64,000 nt of DNA. It comes from SIG565 sp964607025. Lineage in GTDB: Bacteria; Bacillota; Clostridia; Oscillospirales; Acutalibacteraceae. The notes beneath the pieces are model-generated. The model ran no database searches. It had not been told where the DNA came from and saw nothing but the letters and a program-made list of their open reading frames with translations. Location: positions 1-64,000 of the forward strand of contig CAZSIL010000003.1 in the NCBI GenBank assembly GCA_964607025.1, written 5' to 3'. Position numbers and translations under genes: made by a program. Shown here piece after piece: positions 33,618 to 41,696 of this stretch (positions are counted from its first letter, which is position 1; each line of letters begins with the position of its first letter).

Positions 33618-34361
33618 ATGAAAGTAATTGATATTTACAAATTTTTAGATGAACTTTTCCCCTTTTCTTCGGCTTGTGAGTGGGATAATTCAGGGCTACT
33701 GGTAGGCGACAAAAACGCCACCGTTACAAAGGTGATAATTGCGCTCGACTGTACCGATAGCGTTATGGATGATGCCGAAAAAACAGGGGCTGAGCTCATT
33801 ATCACCCATCACCCCGTTATTTTTCCCGAAATTAATTCGGTGTTGCAGGACAGCACCGTTCACCGCCTTGTAAGAAGCGGCATTTCGGTAATATCGGCGC
33901 ATACTAACCTTGATAAAGCCAACCTTGGTGTTAATGACCGTCTTGCAAAGACACTTGGTCTTAAAAACATACAGTCGGTTTCGGCGTCGGACGGCTTTTC
34001 CTTACGCTGCGGCGAGTTGGAAGCAGCATTAAGTCCCGATAAATTTGCAAAATATGTTGGCGAAAGACTCGGCATTACGCCCCGTTACTGTGTGGGTAAA
34101 AGCAATATAAAACGCGTTGCCGTATGCGGCGGCAGCGGCGGAGACTTTTTGCGTGACGCCATAAATATGGGTGCTGACGCTTATGTTACTGCAGATATAA
34201 AACACCACGTATTTTTAGAAGCGGCGCATAATGGTATAACGCTTATTGACGGCGGCCATTTTGCCACCGAAGATACAGTTATAGAGCCGCTTAAAGATTT
34301 ATTAGCGGCAAAATTTTCCGAAATTAATTTTGTGACAAATCATTTTTCAGTTATAAGGTGA
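33618..34361 (+). CDS. Nif3-like dinuclear metal-centre protein
   Basis: Protein of 247 residues of the Nif3/YqfO/YbgI family, which forms hexamers with a di-metal site. Metal ligands are visible in ITHHPVIF, SAHTNLDKA and DGGHFATE. It has no inserted central domain, so it is the short form. Molecular role unclear; a GTP cyclohydrolase I type 2 label is sometimes applied without good support. It starts two bases after the glnS stop. Confidence 0.9.
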   Translation: MKVIDIYKFLDELFPFSSACEWDNSGLLVGDKNATVTKVIIALDCTDSVMDDAEKTGAELIITHHPVIFPEINSVLQDSTVHRLVRSGISVISAHTNLDKANLGVNDRLAKTLGLKNIQSVSASDGFSLRCGELEAALSPDKFAKYVGERLGITPRYCVGKSNIKRVAVCGGSGGDFLRDAINMGADAYVTADIKHHVFLEAAHNGITLIDGGHFATEDTVIEPLKDLLAAKFSEINFVTNHFSVIR

Positions 34362-34366
34362 CTTTT

Positions 34367-35293
34367 ATGTTAGATAATCTTTTAACTGTGGCTATTCAGG
34401 TTTTAATTCTTTTTATACTCATATTTGTAGGTTACGTTTTAGGTAAAGGTAAGCTACTGAACGAAAATGCCATAGGCGGTATTACAAACCTGATACTCTA
34501 TGTTGCAACCCCTGCCGCAGTTTTACAGTCCTTCACAAGTGAAGTAAAGACTCCCGAAAAAACAAGAAATCTCATTTTGCTTTTTATTGGCTCGGTGCTG
34601 ATACACGTTGTGGCAGGTCTTATAGCGAAACTTATTATCCGCAATAAAGATATTGATAAAAAACGCATTATGCAGTTTTTGGTTATATTTTCCAACTGCG
34701 GATATATGTCTTTCCCACTACAAAAAGCAATTTTAGGCGATATAGGTGTATTTTACGGCGCGATGTACGTTGCAGTTTTCAACATAATTCTATGGACCTA
34801 TGGTGCGTATCTTATGAGCGGAGATAAAAAAAGCATCGAACCTAAAAGGGTGCTTTTGCATCCCACCGTTTTAGCCGTTATTTTATCGGTTATACTTTAT
34901 GCCGCCAATATAAAACTACCGTCTTTTCTATCGGGTGCGGTAACCCACCTAGGCAATCTTAATACACCGCTGCCAATGATAGTTATCGGCTACAACCTAT
35001 CAACCTTTGGTATTTTTAAAATATTTACCGATAAACACATTTACCTGCCGTCTTTTTTACGGCTTATTGCAGTGCCCACCGTTTCCTTTGCGGTTTTGTG
35101 GGCGCTTGGCATTACGGGTATACCGCTTATCGCCTGTACTGTGGCGGCAAGCGCACCGGGGGCCGCAGTATCGGTTATGTTTGCCAATAAATTCGGCGGC
35201 GACGCCGCGCTCGGTTCCAAAATAGTTTCAGTCACCACCCTATTATCGATTATAACAATGCCTGTATTTGTGGCACTCGCGCAAACAATATAG
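34367..35293 (+). CDS. AEC-family membrane transporter
   Basis: Auxin-efflux-carrier family permease of 308 residues with about ten hydrophobic helices (for example AIQVLILFILIFVGYVLG and IPLIACTVAASAPGAAVSVMFA). Bacterial members move organic acids such as malate; the substrate here cannot be told. The ATG at 34367 is preferred, since AAGGTG overlapping the Nif3 stop lies upstream. It is last in the gltX operon. Confidence 0.85.
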   Translation: MLDNLLTVAIQVLILFILIFVGYVLGKGKLLNENAIGGITNLILYVATPAAVLQSFTSEVKTPEKTRNLILLFIGSVLIHVVAGLIAKLIIRNKDIDKKRIMQFLVIFSNCGYMSFPLQKAILGDIGVFYGAMYVAVFNIILWTYGAYLMSGDKKSIEPKRVLLHPTVLAVILSVILYAANIKLPSFLSGAVTHLGNLNTPLPMIVIGYNLSTFGIFKIFTDKHIYLPSFLRLIAVPTVSFAVLWALGITGIPLIACTVAASAPGAAVSVMFANKFGGDAALGSKIVSVTTLLSIITMPVFVALAQTI

Positions 35294-35297
35294 TTTT

Positions 35298-35326
35298 AAA
35301 GCAGAAAACCGATGGTTTTCTGCTTT
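35298..35326 (+). terminator. Terminator of the gltX operon
   Basis: GCAGAAAACC (35301-35310) pairs with GGTTTTCTGC (35314-35323), extended by A-T pairs, then a T-rich tail on the plus strand. Confidence 0.82.
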
Positions 35327-35336
35327 TATTGTATAA

Positions 35337-35369
35337 CGAAAAGGTCGTATGCAAAATGCATACGACCTT
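35337..35369 (-). terminator. Terminator of serS
   Basis: AAGGTCGTATGC (35341-35352) pairs with GCATACGACCTT (35358-35369), with four T at the minus-strand 3' side. It converges with the gltX terminator. Confidence 0.82.
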
Positions 35370-35372
35370 TTA

Positions 35373-36668
35373 TTACTTAGATTTAATTTCTGTTTTACCG
35401 CCCATATATCCCTGTAACGCCTTCGGGATTTTGAGCGTATAGGTTTCGCCATCAAATGTAAGGTTGTTTTCGAGTAAAGCAATGAGCATTCTCGGCGGTG
35501 CTACAACTGTGTTGTTGAGTGTGTGAGCCAAATACTTGTTGCCGTCTTCCCCTTTAACGCGGATACCGAGGCGGCGCGCCTGAGCGTCCCCTAAATTTGA
35601 GCAGGAGCAAACTTCAAAGTATTTTTGCTGCTTTGGTGACCACGCTTCAATGTCATAGGACTTAACCTTTAAATCAGCCAAATCACCTGAGCAACACTCA
35701 AGGGTACGAACGGGGATATCCATGCTTCTGAAAAGTTCAACCGAGTAGCTCCACATTTTATTAAACCAATCCATACTCTCTTCGGGCTTACAAATAACTA
35801 TCATTTCCTGTTTTTCGAACTGATGTATACGGTAGATACCGCGCTCCTCAATACCGTGAGCGCCCTTTTCTTTACGGAAACAAGGCGAATAACTTGTAAG
35901 AGTTAGCGGTAATGATGACTCAGGTGTGATGGTATCGATAAACTTACCTATCATTGAGTGCTCACTCGTACCTATAAGATACAGGTCCTCCCCTTCAATT
36001 TTGTACATCATAGCGTCCATTTCTTCAAAACTCATAACACCTGTAACAACGTTTGAACGGATCATAAAGGGTGGGATGCAATAAGTAAAGCCCTTATCTA
36101 TCATAAAGTCACGCGCGTAGGAAAGTACCGCACTGTGAAGACGGGCAATATCACCCATAAGATAATAGAAGCCCTCACCCGCAACACGACCTGCCGCTTC
36201 CTTATCAATACCGTTAAACAACGCCATAATATCGGTGTGATACGGAATTTCAAAGGTCGGCACGGTTTTTTCACCGTACTGCGTTACCTCAACATTATCT
36301 TCATCGTTTTTACCAATCGGTACCGAAGCATCGATAATGTTGGGTATTTTCATCATAACTTCTTTCAGCTTTGATTCAAGTTCAGTTTCGATTTCTTCAA
36401 GTTCCTTTAAACGATCGGCTTGGCGGCTTACAAGCGTTTTCATTTCCATCGCTTCTTCGCGTTTACCCTGTGCCATCAAAACACCGATTTGTTTGCTTAT
36501 CTTATTACGGTTTGCGCGAAGTTCGTTGGCTTCGTTATTCGCGGCACGTTTTTTGCCATCAAGCTCTATCGCTTCATCAACGAGCGGTAATTTTGCATCC
36601 TTGAATTTCTTTTTGATATTTTCTTTTACGATTTCGGGATTCTCCCTGACAAATTTGATATCTAACAC
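35373..36668 (-). CDS. serS: Seryl-tRNA synthetase
   Basis: Class II synthetase of 431 residues from the GTG at 36668 (sequence LDIKFVRENPEIV follows; GGGGGAA upstream). An N-terminal coiled-coil arm spans about 30-100. Motif 2 region FRKEKGAHGIEERGIYRIHQF and motif 3 region NNTVVAPPRMLIALLENN are present. It charges tRNA-Ser and tRNA-Sec. No T-box leader is seen upstream, although many clostridial serS genes have one. Confidence 0.96.
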   Translation of the reverse strand: MLDIKFVRENPEIVKENIKKKFKDAKLPLVDEAIELDGKKRAANNEANELRANRNKISKQIGVLMAQGKREEAMEMKTLVSRQADRLKELEEIETELESKLKEVMMKIPNIIDASVPIGKNDEDNVEVTQYGEKTVPTFEIPYHTDIMALFNGIDKEAAGRVAGEGFYYLMGDIARLHSAVLSYARDFMIDKGFTYCIPPFMIRSNVVTGVMSFEEMDAMMYKIEGEDLYLIGTSEHSMIGKFIDTITPESSLPLTLTSYSPCFRKEKGAHGIEERGIYRIHQFEKQEMIVICKPEESMDWFNKMWSYSVELFRSMDIPVRTLECCSGDLADLKVKSYDIEAWSPKQQKYFEVCSCSNLGDAQARRLGIRVKGEDGNKYLAHTLNNTVVAPPRMLIALLENNLTFDGETYTLKIPKALQGYMGGKTEIKSK

Positions 36669-36774
36669 AAAAATTCCCCCATAGGTATTTGTTATCAATT
36701 TATTTTAACACAACTTCTCCGCTTAATCAAGAAAAATAAACCTTTTTTGCCAGTATATGTAACAATTAAATTAT

Positions 36775-36802
36775 AAAAAGCACTTGATAACAAGTGCTTT
36801 TT
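36775..36802 (-). terminator. Terminator of the PepSY lipoprotein gene
   Basis: AAAAAGCACTTG (36775-36786) pairs perfectly with CAAGTGCTTTTT (36791-36802). The A/T symmetry lets it work from either side. Confidence 0.85.
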
Positions 36803-36806
36803 ATAA

Positions 36807-37214
36807 TTAATCATCCCGCTCGGATTTGTAATTAACTATTCCTCCTGTTTCGGCATTAATGTCATAAGAATAATCCGTATTGCCGGATTCAAAATCTATT
36901 TCCCAAACCGTAACGCCCTTTTCCCTATCAAGCTCAGCATCAATATCACGTACACTTTCTTTTTTTAAACCCGCGTGATTTAAAGCTATTTCTATCGCTT
37001 TATCCTTTGATATTTTTGTATCGCCAGTAATATTCGACTGATTATTATCTGACGGTGCTACGTAATAGGGAGATGGTTCAGATGGAGCAACATCACTAGA
37101 TACCGAAGAAGACGTTCCATTTTGGTTGTTATCATCTACCTTTTCATTAGTAGCACAAGCGGGAAGTGTTGCTAATAAAATAAGCGTAAATAGAAATAAT
37201 GATAATTTTTTCAT
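36807..37214 (-). CDS. PepSY-domain lipoprotein
   Basis: Exported lipoprotein of 135 residues. The signal peptide ends in the lipobox LPAC (Cys19). A Ser/Asn-rich spacer runs to about residue 65. A single PepSY domain follows (KISKDKAIEIALNHAGL ... VWEIDFESGNTDYSYDINAETGGIVNY). PepSY domains are often thought to inhibit or bind secreted proteases; a specific partner is not visible here. Confidence 0.87.
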   Translation of the reverse strand: MKKLSLFLFTLILLATLPACATNEKVDDNNQNGTSSSVSSDVAPSEPSPYYVAPSDNNQSNITGDTKISKDKAIEIALNHAGLKKESVRDIDAELDREKGVTVWEIDFESGNTDYSYDINAETGGIVNYKSERDD

Positions 37215-37261
37215 TTGTTTCCCTCCTGTACTATTATGTGTAATTTTTTTGTTTTAATCAA

Positions 37262-37285
37262 AAAGGAGACCTTACGGTCTCCTTT
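37262..37285 (-). terminator. Terminator of the rubrerythrin gene
   Basis: AAAGGAGACC (37262-37271) and GGTCTCCTTT (37276-37285), loop TTAC, with T at both ends. Confidence 0.82.
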
Positions 37286-37292
37286 AAATTTT

Positions 37293-37835
37293 TTACTTAA
37301 AATAACGATTCAGAAGACCCTCAAATGCCTTGCCATGTCTCGCTTCATCGCGCGCCATTTCATGCACAGTATCGTGGATAGCATCGAGTCCTAATTCCTT
37401 TGCGAGTTTTGCAAGTTCGAATTTACCCATTGTTGCGCCGTTTTCAGCGTCTACACGCATCTCTAAATTTTTCTTTGTAGAATCGGTTACAACTTCACCC
37501 AAAAGCTCTGCAAATTTAGCGGCATGTTCTGCCTCTTCGTAAGCGGCTTTTTCCCAGTAAAGACCAATTTCGGGATAGCCCTCTCTGTGAGCCACACGAG
37601 CCATAGCGAGATACATACCAACCTCGGTGCATTCGCCCTGGAAGTTTTCGCGAAGACCGTCGATAACCCTCTCGTCAACACCCTGAGCCACACCGAGCAC
37701 GTGCTCTGCAGCCCACTCCATTTTACCTTGTACTTCATTGAACTTTGAAGCGGGAACGTGGCAAATCGGGCACTCATTTGGAGCCGAATCGCCTTCGTGG
37801 ACATATCCGCAAACTGAACATACAAACTTTTTCAT
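37293..37835 (-). CDS. Reverse-order rubrerythrin
   Basis: Non-haem iron peroxidase of 180 residues that reduces hydrogen peroxide in anaerobes. The rubredoxin domain is N-terminal (CSVCGY and CPICHVPA), and the ferritin-like di-iron domain follows (EEAEHAAKF; DEARHGKAF). This is the reverse of classic rubrerythrin order and typical of Clostridia. The ATG at 37835 is chosen because GAGGTG precedes it. It lies directly downstream of a PerR-type regulator, fitting peroxide-inducible control. Confidence 0.92.
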   Translation of the reverse strand: MKKFVCSVCGYVHEGDSAPNECPICHVPASKFNEVQGKMEWAAEHVLGVAQGVDERVIDGLRENFQGECTEVGMYLAMARVAHREGYPEIGLYWEKAAYEEAEHAAKFAELLGEVVTDSTKKNLEMRVDAENGATMGKFELAKLAKELGLDAIHDTVHEMARDEARHGKAFEGLLNRYFK

Positions 37836-37859
37836 AAATCTACACCTCATTATAAAATT

Positions 37860-38246
37860 TTAATTTTTATTTAAACTACGACAAGCTCGGCACTTACCTT
37901 CAAATAATCTTTTTTCGGTAGAAACCTCACAGTCGAGCGTTTTTTCTATATAATCCTTTATACTGTTATCCGGTGATGTGCAATCAAATATCTTACCGCA
38001 AGATAAGCATCGAAAATGTATATGGTCTGATATATCTGCATCAAAATGCTGATAGCCGTCACCCACCGGTATCTCAGCTATTATGCCTTCACGTGCTAAT
38101 TCTGTCAAATTACGATATACCGTACCAAGACTGATATTTGGTATTTTTTGCCTTGCCCTCTCATAAATCCAATTTACTGTTGGGTGAGTGGTAGTGCTGT
38201 TTAATACCTCAAGTATCACCTCGCGGCGTTTAGAGTAGTTTTTCAT
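37860..38246 (-). CDS. perR: Fur-family peroxide regulator PerR
   Basis: Metal-dependent repressor of 128 residues. The winged helix (SLGTVYRNLTELAREGII) is followed by HFDADISDHIHFRC. The structural zinc site is made by CLSCGK and CRACRS. The HxH and Asp spacing fits PerR, where His oxidation by peroxide releases DNA; a Fur or Zur role is less likely given the adjacent rubrerythrin gene. The ATG at 38246 follows AGAGGTG. A palindrome at its promoter suggests autoregulation. Confidence 0.87.
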   Translation of the reverse strand: MKNYSKRREVILEVLNSTTTHPTVNWIYERARQKIPNISLGTVYRNLTELAREGIIAEIPVGDGYQHFDADISDHIHFRCLSCGKIFDCTSPDNSIKDYIEKTLDCEVSTEKRLFEGKCRACRSLNKN

Positions 38247-38263
38247 AGTCACCTCTTAAAAAC

Positions 38264-38310
38264 AGTAATGATTACTACTTTTATTATAACTAATATTTTT
38301 TATTTGTCAA
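38264..38310 (-). promoter_or_regulatory. perR promoter with Per/Fur-type operator
   Basis: TTGACA (38305-38310 complement), 16 bases and TATAAT (38283-38288). Immediately downstream lies AGTAATGATTACT (38264-38276), a perfect 6-1-6 palindrome similar to the Per box. It covers the expected transcription start, a position for repression. Confidence 0.6.
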
Positions 38311-38324
38311 GTGTTTTTTTAATA

Positions 38325-38353
38325 TTGACAAAAAAATTTTTTTAGTTCATAAT
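38325..38353 (+). promoter_or_regulatory. Promoter of rex
   Basis: TTGACA (38325-38330), 17 bases and CATAAT (38348-38353), divergent from the perR promoter. Confidence 0.6.
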
Positions 38354-38363
38354 ATGATGGTAT

Positions 38364-38402
38364 GGCAACAAGAATAATCCGAACTCGATTGTTCTTGTTA
38401 CC
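38364..38402 (+). promoter_or_regulatory. Long hairpin in the rex leader
   Basis: AACAAGAATAATC (38368-38380) can pair along all 13 bases with GATTGTTCTTGTT (38387-38399) if one G-U pair is allowed, with loop CGAACTC (38381-38387 region) and GG/CC outside. No T run follows, so it is not a simple terminator. It sits between promoter and start codon of rex and does not match the usual Rex operator. Confidence 0.5.
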
Positions 38403-38423
38403 CTATAGAAAGAAGGAAACCTT

Positions 38424-39053
38424 ATGAATAAAAAAGGTATATCAAATTACGTTATTAAACGCCTTCCCCGATATTACAGGTTTTTATGTGATTTGTCGGC
38501 GGCAGGAATTAAAAGAATATCATCGGGTGAATTGGCACGAAAAATGGGAGTTACTGCGAGTCAGATAAGACAAGACCTTAACTGCTTTGGCGGATTCGGT
38601 CAGCAGGGATACGGATACAATACCGATTTGCTTCGCGAAGAGATCGGCGCTATTTTAGGCATTGATACACCGAAAAAAATCGTACTTATAGGCATGGGAA
38701 ATTTAGGTCGCGCCGTAACATTGCATCTAAATTTTGAAGAAAAGGGTTTTAAACTTATCGGTATTTTTGATAAAAAGGAATCGTTAATAGGCAACGTTGT
38801 TCGCAATATTCCCGTTCGAAATATTGCGTCCCTTGATGATTTTTGCAGGGAAAACAAACCCGAAGCCGCAATACTTTGCATACCAAAAGAAGCCGTACCG
38901 CAGGTTGCCGAGCATCTAATAAAATTAGGTGTAAAAGGATTTCTTAACTTCAGCCACTATGATTTATCGGTAAAATTTGAAGGCATACAGGTTGAAAACG
39001 TTCATTTTGGCGACAGTTTGATGACGTTATCTTACAATTTAAAGAATAATTAA
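38424..39053 (+). CDS. rex: Redox-sensing repressor Rex
   Basis: NADH/NAD-sensing repressor of 209 residues. The N-terminal winged helix (SSGELARKMGVTASQIRQDLNCFGGFGQQGYGY) is followed by a Rossmann domain with GMGNLGRAV and a C-terminal swapped helix. It controls fermentation and NADH-oxidation genes in anaerobes. AAGGAAA precedes the ATG. Its divergent neighbour is the peroxide regulator, so two redox sensors share one intergenic region. Confidence 0.96.
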   Translation: MNKKGISNYVIKRLPRYYRFLCDLSAAGIKRISSGELARKMGVTASQIRQDLNCFGGFGQQGYGYNTDLLREEIGAILGIDTPKKIVLIGMGNLGRAVTLHLNFEEKGFKLIGIFDKKESLIGNVVRNIPVRNIASLDDFCRENKPEAAILCIPKEAVPQVAEHLIKLGVKGFLNFSHYDLSVKFEGIQVENVHFGDSLMTLSYNLKNN

Positions 39054-39086
39054 ACCTAATATACATAAAATAAGTGCGGTGATTTA

Positions 39087-39761
39087 ATGGCTATCATAAT
39101 TATCCGCACTTTACTTTTATATATTGTAGTTACTTTAAGTATTCGCCTAATGGGCAAACGCCAAATCGGTGATATGCAACCCAATGAGCTTGTGGTAACT
39201 CTGCTTATATCCGAAATCGCCGCCATACCGCTTCAGGACACTACTCAACCCGTAGTAAACGGTATTGTGGCGGTTTTTATGTTGGTGATAATTGAAATAA
39301 TAATGTCGGTTTTAACTATGAAATTTTTGCATCTAAGACAGTTACTCAGCGGCAAGGCGATAATTATAATATCCGACGGTAAAATCGACCAACAAGCAAT
39401 GAAACAGGTACGACTGACGGTTATAGACTTAATAGAGCTCCTACGCGCTCAGGAAATTTTTGACATATCCACTGTGGCTTATGCTGTGCTTGAAGTCAAC
39501 GGAAGTTTAAGCGTACTGCTTAAAAATTCAGAGCAACCCTTAACAGCAAAGCAGATGAATATTAAAACCGATACCGATGCTTTATCTATGCCCGTTATTA
39601 CTGACGGCCGCATTATTACCGACTCCTTGCGCGCCGTACACAGTGATGAAACCAAGCTTAAAAAAATACTGAAGCACAAAACCACAAATATAAAAGATAT
39701 ATTTTTAATGACTCTTGACAGGTGCGGCAACTATACAATAACCAAAAAGGAGAAAAAATAA
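39087..39761 (+). CDS. DUF421 (YetF-family) membrane protein
   Basis: Protein of 224 residues with three hydrophobic helices in residues 1-80 and a soluble DUF421 domain (SGKAIIIISDGKIDQQAMKQVRLTVIDLIELLRAQEIFDI). The N-terminal RLMGKRQIGDMQPNELVVTLL is the family hallmark. Function is unknown; related genes occur in sporulation operons. It ends in TAATG, overlapping the next gene. Confidence 0.88.
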   Translation: MAIIIIRTLLLYIVVTLSIRLMGKRQIGDMQPNELVVTLLISEIAAIPLQDTTQPVVNGIVAVFMLVIIEIIMSVLTMKFLHLRQLLSGKAIIIISDGKIDQQAMKQVRLTVIDLIELLRAQEIFDISTVAYAVLEVNGSLSVLLKNSEQPLTAKQMNIKTDTDALSMPVITDGRIITDSLRAVHSDETKLKKILKHKTTNIKDIFLMTLDRCGNYTITKKEKK

Positions 39762-40138
39762 TGAAGCGAATTATTGCCGCAGTTGTCTTGGCGCTTATAG
39801 TGTTAGGATTATGCTTTGCCGATATCACATTAACAAACCACATCCACGATACGCTTTCCCGGGAAGTTAAAGAATGCAAAACCGCCTTCGAGCAAAAGGA
39901 TTACACAAAAGCCGAAGAATATGCAAAAAAATTGGAAGCGGGATGGACCGAACACGAGCATATATTTTCCCTTTTCATAAATCACGAACTAATCGATGAT
40001 ATGGGAGTTTCGGTTGCAAAGTTAGTTCCCTTAGCCGAAACACGAGACGATATGTTTTTGATAGAGTGCCGCGTGGTTGAAATGACACTTAAGCACATAA
40101 AAAACGATTCAAGGGTTAATCTACACAGTGTATTATAG
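39761..40138 (+). CDS. DUF4363-type small membrane-anchored protein
   Basis: Protein of 125 residues with one N-terminal membrane helix (IIAAVVLALIVLGLCFADI) and a helical extracytoplasmic part (TAFEQKDYTKAEEYAKKLEAGWTEHE). The ATG overlaps the stop of the DUF421 gene and AAAGGAG lies upstream. The DUF421-DUF4363 pair recurs in Clostridia. Role unknown. Confidence 0.78.
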   Translation: MKRIIAAVVLALIVLGLCFADITLTNHIHDTLSREVKECKTAFEQKDYTKAEEYAKKLEAGWTEHEHIFSLFINHELIDDMGVSVAKLVPLAETRDDMFLIECRVVEMTLKHIKNDSRVNLHSVL

Positions 40139-40147
40139 CAAAAGAAA

Positions 40148-40173
40148 AAACAGGCCTGATAACAGACCTGTTT
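40148..40173. terminator. Bidirectional terminator, DUF4363 gene and rpsT
   Basis: AAACAGGCCTG (40148-40158) pairs with CAGACCTGTTT (40163-40173) with one mismatch. T-rich runs follow on both strands, serving the two convergent genes. Confidence 0.82.
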
Positions 40174-40192
40174 GTTTTTCTTTTGGTTCTAC

Positions 40193-40456
40193 TTAGTCGT
40201 TAACCTTGTTTAAGCGGGTAACCAAAGCAGATTTTTTGTGAGCAGCTGTATTCTTGTGAAGAATACCCTTAGCAGTTGCCTGGTCAATCTTCTTAACCGC
40301 AGCTTTTACTGCTTCACCGGCATTTGCATCCTTGCTCTCGATAGCAGCATCCGCTTTCTTAACTGCTGTTCTGAGAGCCGAACGATAAGCCTTATTACGC
40401 TGATTGTTTGCCTCGTTTACGAGAACGCGTTTCTTTGCAGATTTAATATTAGGCAT
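40193..40456 (-). CDS. rpsT: Ribosomal protein S20
   Basis: Small-subunit protein of 87 residues, helical and Lys/Ala-rich. It begins MPNIKSAKKRVLVNEANNQRN and ends with IHKNTAAHKKSALVTRLNK. AAGGAGGTG lies before the ATG. The leader has a small AGTAAT-ATTACT hairpin (40489-40505). The neighbours gpr and spoIIP reproduce a conserved Firmicutes cluster. Confidence 0.97.
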   Translation of the reverse strand: MPNIKSAKKRVLVNEANNQRNKAYRSALRTAVKKADAAIESKDANAGEAVKAAVKKIDQATAKGILHKNTAAHKKSALVTRLNKVND

Positions 40457-40516
40457 ATTGTCGCACCTCCTTGGGTAAATAATATATCAGTAATCCAAAA
40501 TTACTCGCGTAAAAGC

Positions 40517-40545
40517 ATTTTACCACTTTTCCCTTATAAATGCAA
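40517..40545 (-). promoter_or_regulatory. Promoter of rpsT
   Basis: TTGCAT (complement of 40540-40545), 17 bases and TAAAAT (40517-40522) on the minus strand. Confidence 0.7.
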
Positions 40546-40595
40546 CACTTTTTTAATATTTTTTTAAAATATACTAATAATAATGGAAAAGGTCC

Positions 40596-40765
40596 GGCGA
40601 AACATTTTTTTGTTTTGCCACAAAATCATAGATTTTGTGACAAATTTTTAGTAAAATTTGTCCTTGTCCATTGCAATGAGTATAGTGCACAATTAAATCT
40701 TTTAAAAATTCAATTGTGCAAAGCCGATAAAATCGGCTTGTCGAAACGCCTTTATGCGTTTCGAC
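40596..40765. repeat. Array of seven consecutive palindromes/hairpins
   Basis: Abutting inverted repeats fill the gap between rpsT and gpr. They are GGCGAAAC/GTTTTGCC (40596-40619), CACAAAATC/GATTTTGTG (40619-40639), GACAAATTTT/AAAATTTGTC (40639-40662), CATTGCAATG (40669-40678), TGCACAATT/AATTGTGCA (40686-40720), AAGCCGAT/ATCGGCTT (40721-40739) and GTCGAAACGC/GCGTTTCGAC (40740-40765). All but the first (one G-U) are perfect. The stems differ from one another and none is followed by a T run. No frame or known element explains it. Confidence 0.85.
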
Positions 40766-40796
40766 TAACTACAATCATTATAATCTAGGTGATTTG

Positions 40797-41657
40797 ATGT
40801 TTAACAGAACCGATTTGGCAGTTGAGAAGCTAATTGATGCTCCGTCGCTACCAAAAAGTATTACAAACAGGGAAACCGAATACGGAAATATTTTGGTGGC
40901 TCACACTGTAATTAGCGACGATGATGGTGCAATATTTATGGGTAAACCCATTGGCGAATATATAACCGTAACTCTTCCCCACCCAATACAAAACTGCCTT
41001 GATAGTGAAGATGCCGAAAAAGTTATAGCCAATGAAATAAATAAGCTATTACCAAAAAGTCCAAAAAGTATTTTGGTGTTGGGGCTCGGGAACCGCGAAA
41101 TTACCCCTGATGCATTAGGGCCAAAAACTACCGAGTGCATACTCGCAACACGCCATATAACAAAAGCATTAGCCGATGAAATCGGTCTTTCCAATCTTAA
41201 AAGCGTCGCTGTAATATCGCCCGGTGTGCTCGGTCAAACGGGCATAGAAACGGGTGAAATTTTATCAGCGGTAGTGGCACGTATAAAGCCGTCCGCCGTT
41301 ATTGTAATTGATGCGTTGGCGGCAAAAAGTGTAAAACGGCTCGGCGTCACGGTGCAGTTATCAAATACGGGTATAACGCCAGGGGCCGGTGTTGGTAATG
41401 CGAGGCAGGAAATTAATGAAAAAACACTCGGTGTGCCCGTAATATCCATCGGAATACCCACAGTTGTTGAAGCCGCAACATTAATTTACGACCTGACAGA
41501 CCAAAAGCACAAAAAGAACAGTGATTACGGCAAAATGATTGTAACGCCAAGGGAGATTGATACTATAATCGAACACTCTGCTCGGCTTTTGGGCTTATCA
41601 CTCAACCGCGCATTGCAGCCCGAAATCGATAGCGAAATACTGCGCGTTTTGGTATAA
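40797..41657 (+). CDS. gpr: Germination protease GPR
   Basis: Spore endopeptidase (family A25) of 286 residues that degrades small acid-soluble proteins at germination. Family segments are NRTDLAVE at the start, VLGLGNREITPDALGPKTTE, and PGVLGQTGIETGEI. The known processing site lies just before TDLAVE. Here only four residues precede it, against about 15 in Bacillus, and no upstream in-frame start codon exists beyond a TTG immediately adjacent. AGGTGA precedes the ATG. It is followed by spoIIP. Confidence 0.94.
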   Translation: MFNRTDLAVEKLIDAPSLPKSITNRETEYGNILVAHTVISDDDGAIFMGKPIGEYITVTLPHPIQNCLDSEDAEKVIANEINKLLPKSPKSILVLGLGNREITPDALGPKTTECILATRHITKALADEIGLSNLKSVAVISPGVLGQTGIETGEILSAVVARIKPSAVIVIDALAAKSVKRLGVTVQLSNTGITPGAGVGNARQEINEKTLGVPVISIGIPTVVEAATLIYDLTDQKHKKNSDYGKMIVTPREIDTIIEHSARLLGLSLNRALQPEIDSEILRVLV

Positions 41658-41696
41658 ACAACCGCTTTTTTTCATAAAAATAAAATGGTGGTTATA

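Noticed and set aside
40596..40765. CRISPR array or terminator cluster
   Set aside because: No repeated direct unit with spacers, every stem is different, no T runs follow and no cas genes are near.
40756..40782. Sigma-G promoter for gpr
   Set aside because: CATTATA fits a -10, but no acceptable -35 is present and the region is part of the hairpin array.
41658..41696. Separate promoter or terminator between gpr and spoIIP
   Set aside because: The short gap has only a T-run without a stem and no promoter match.
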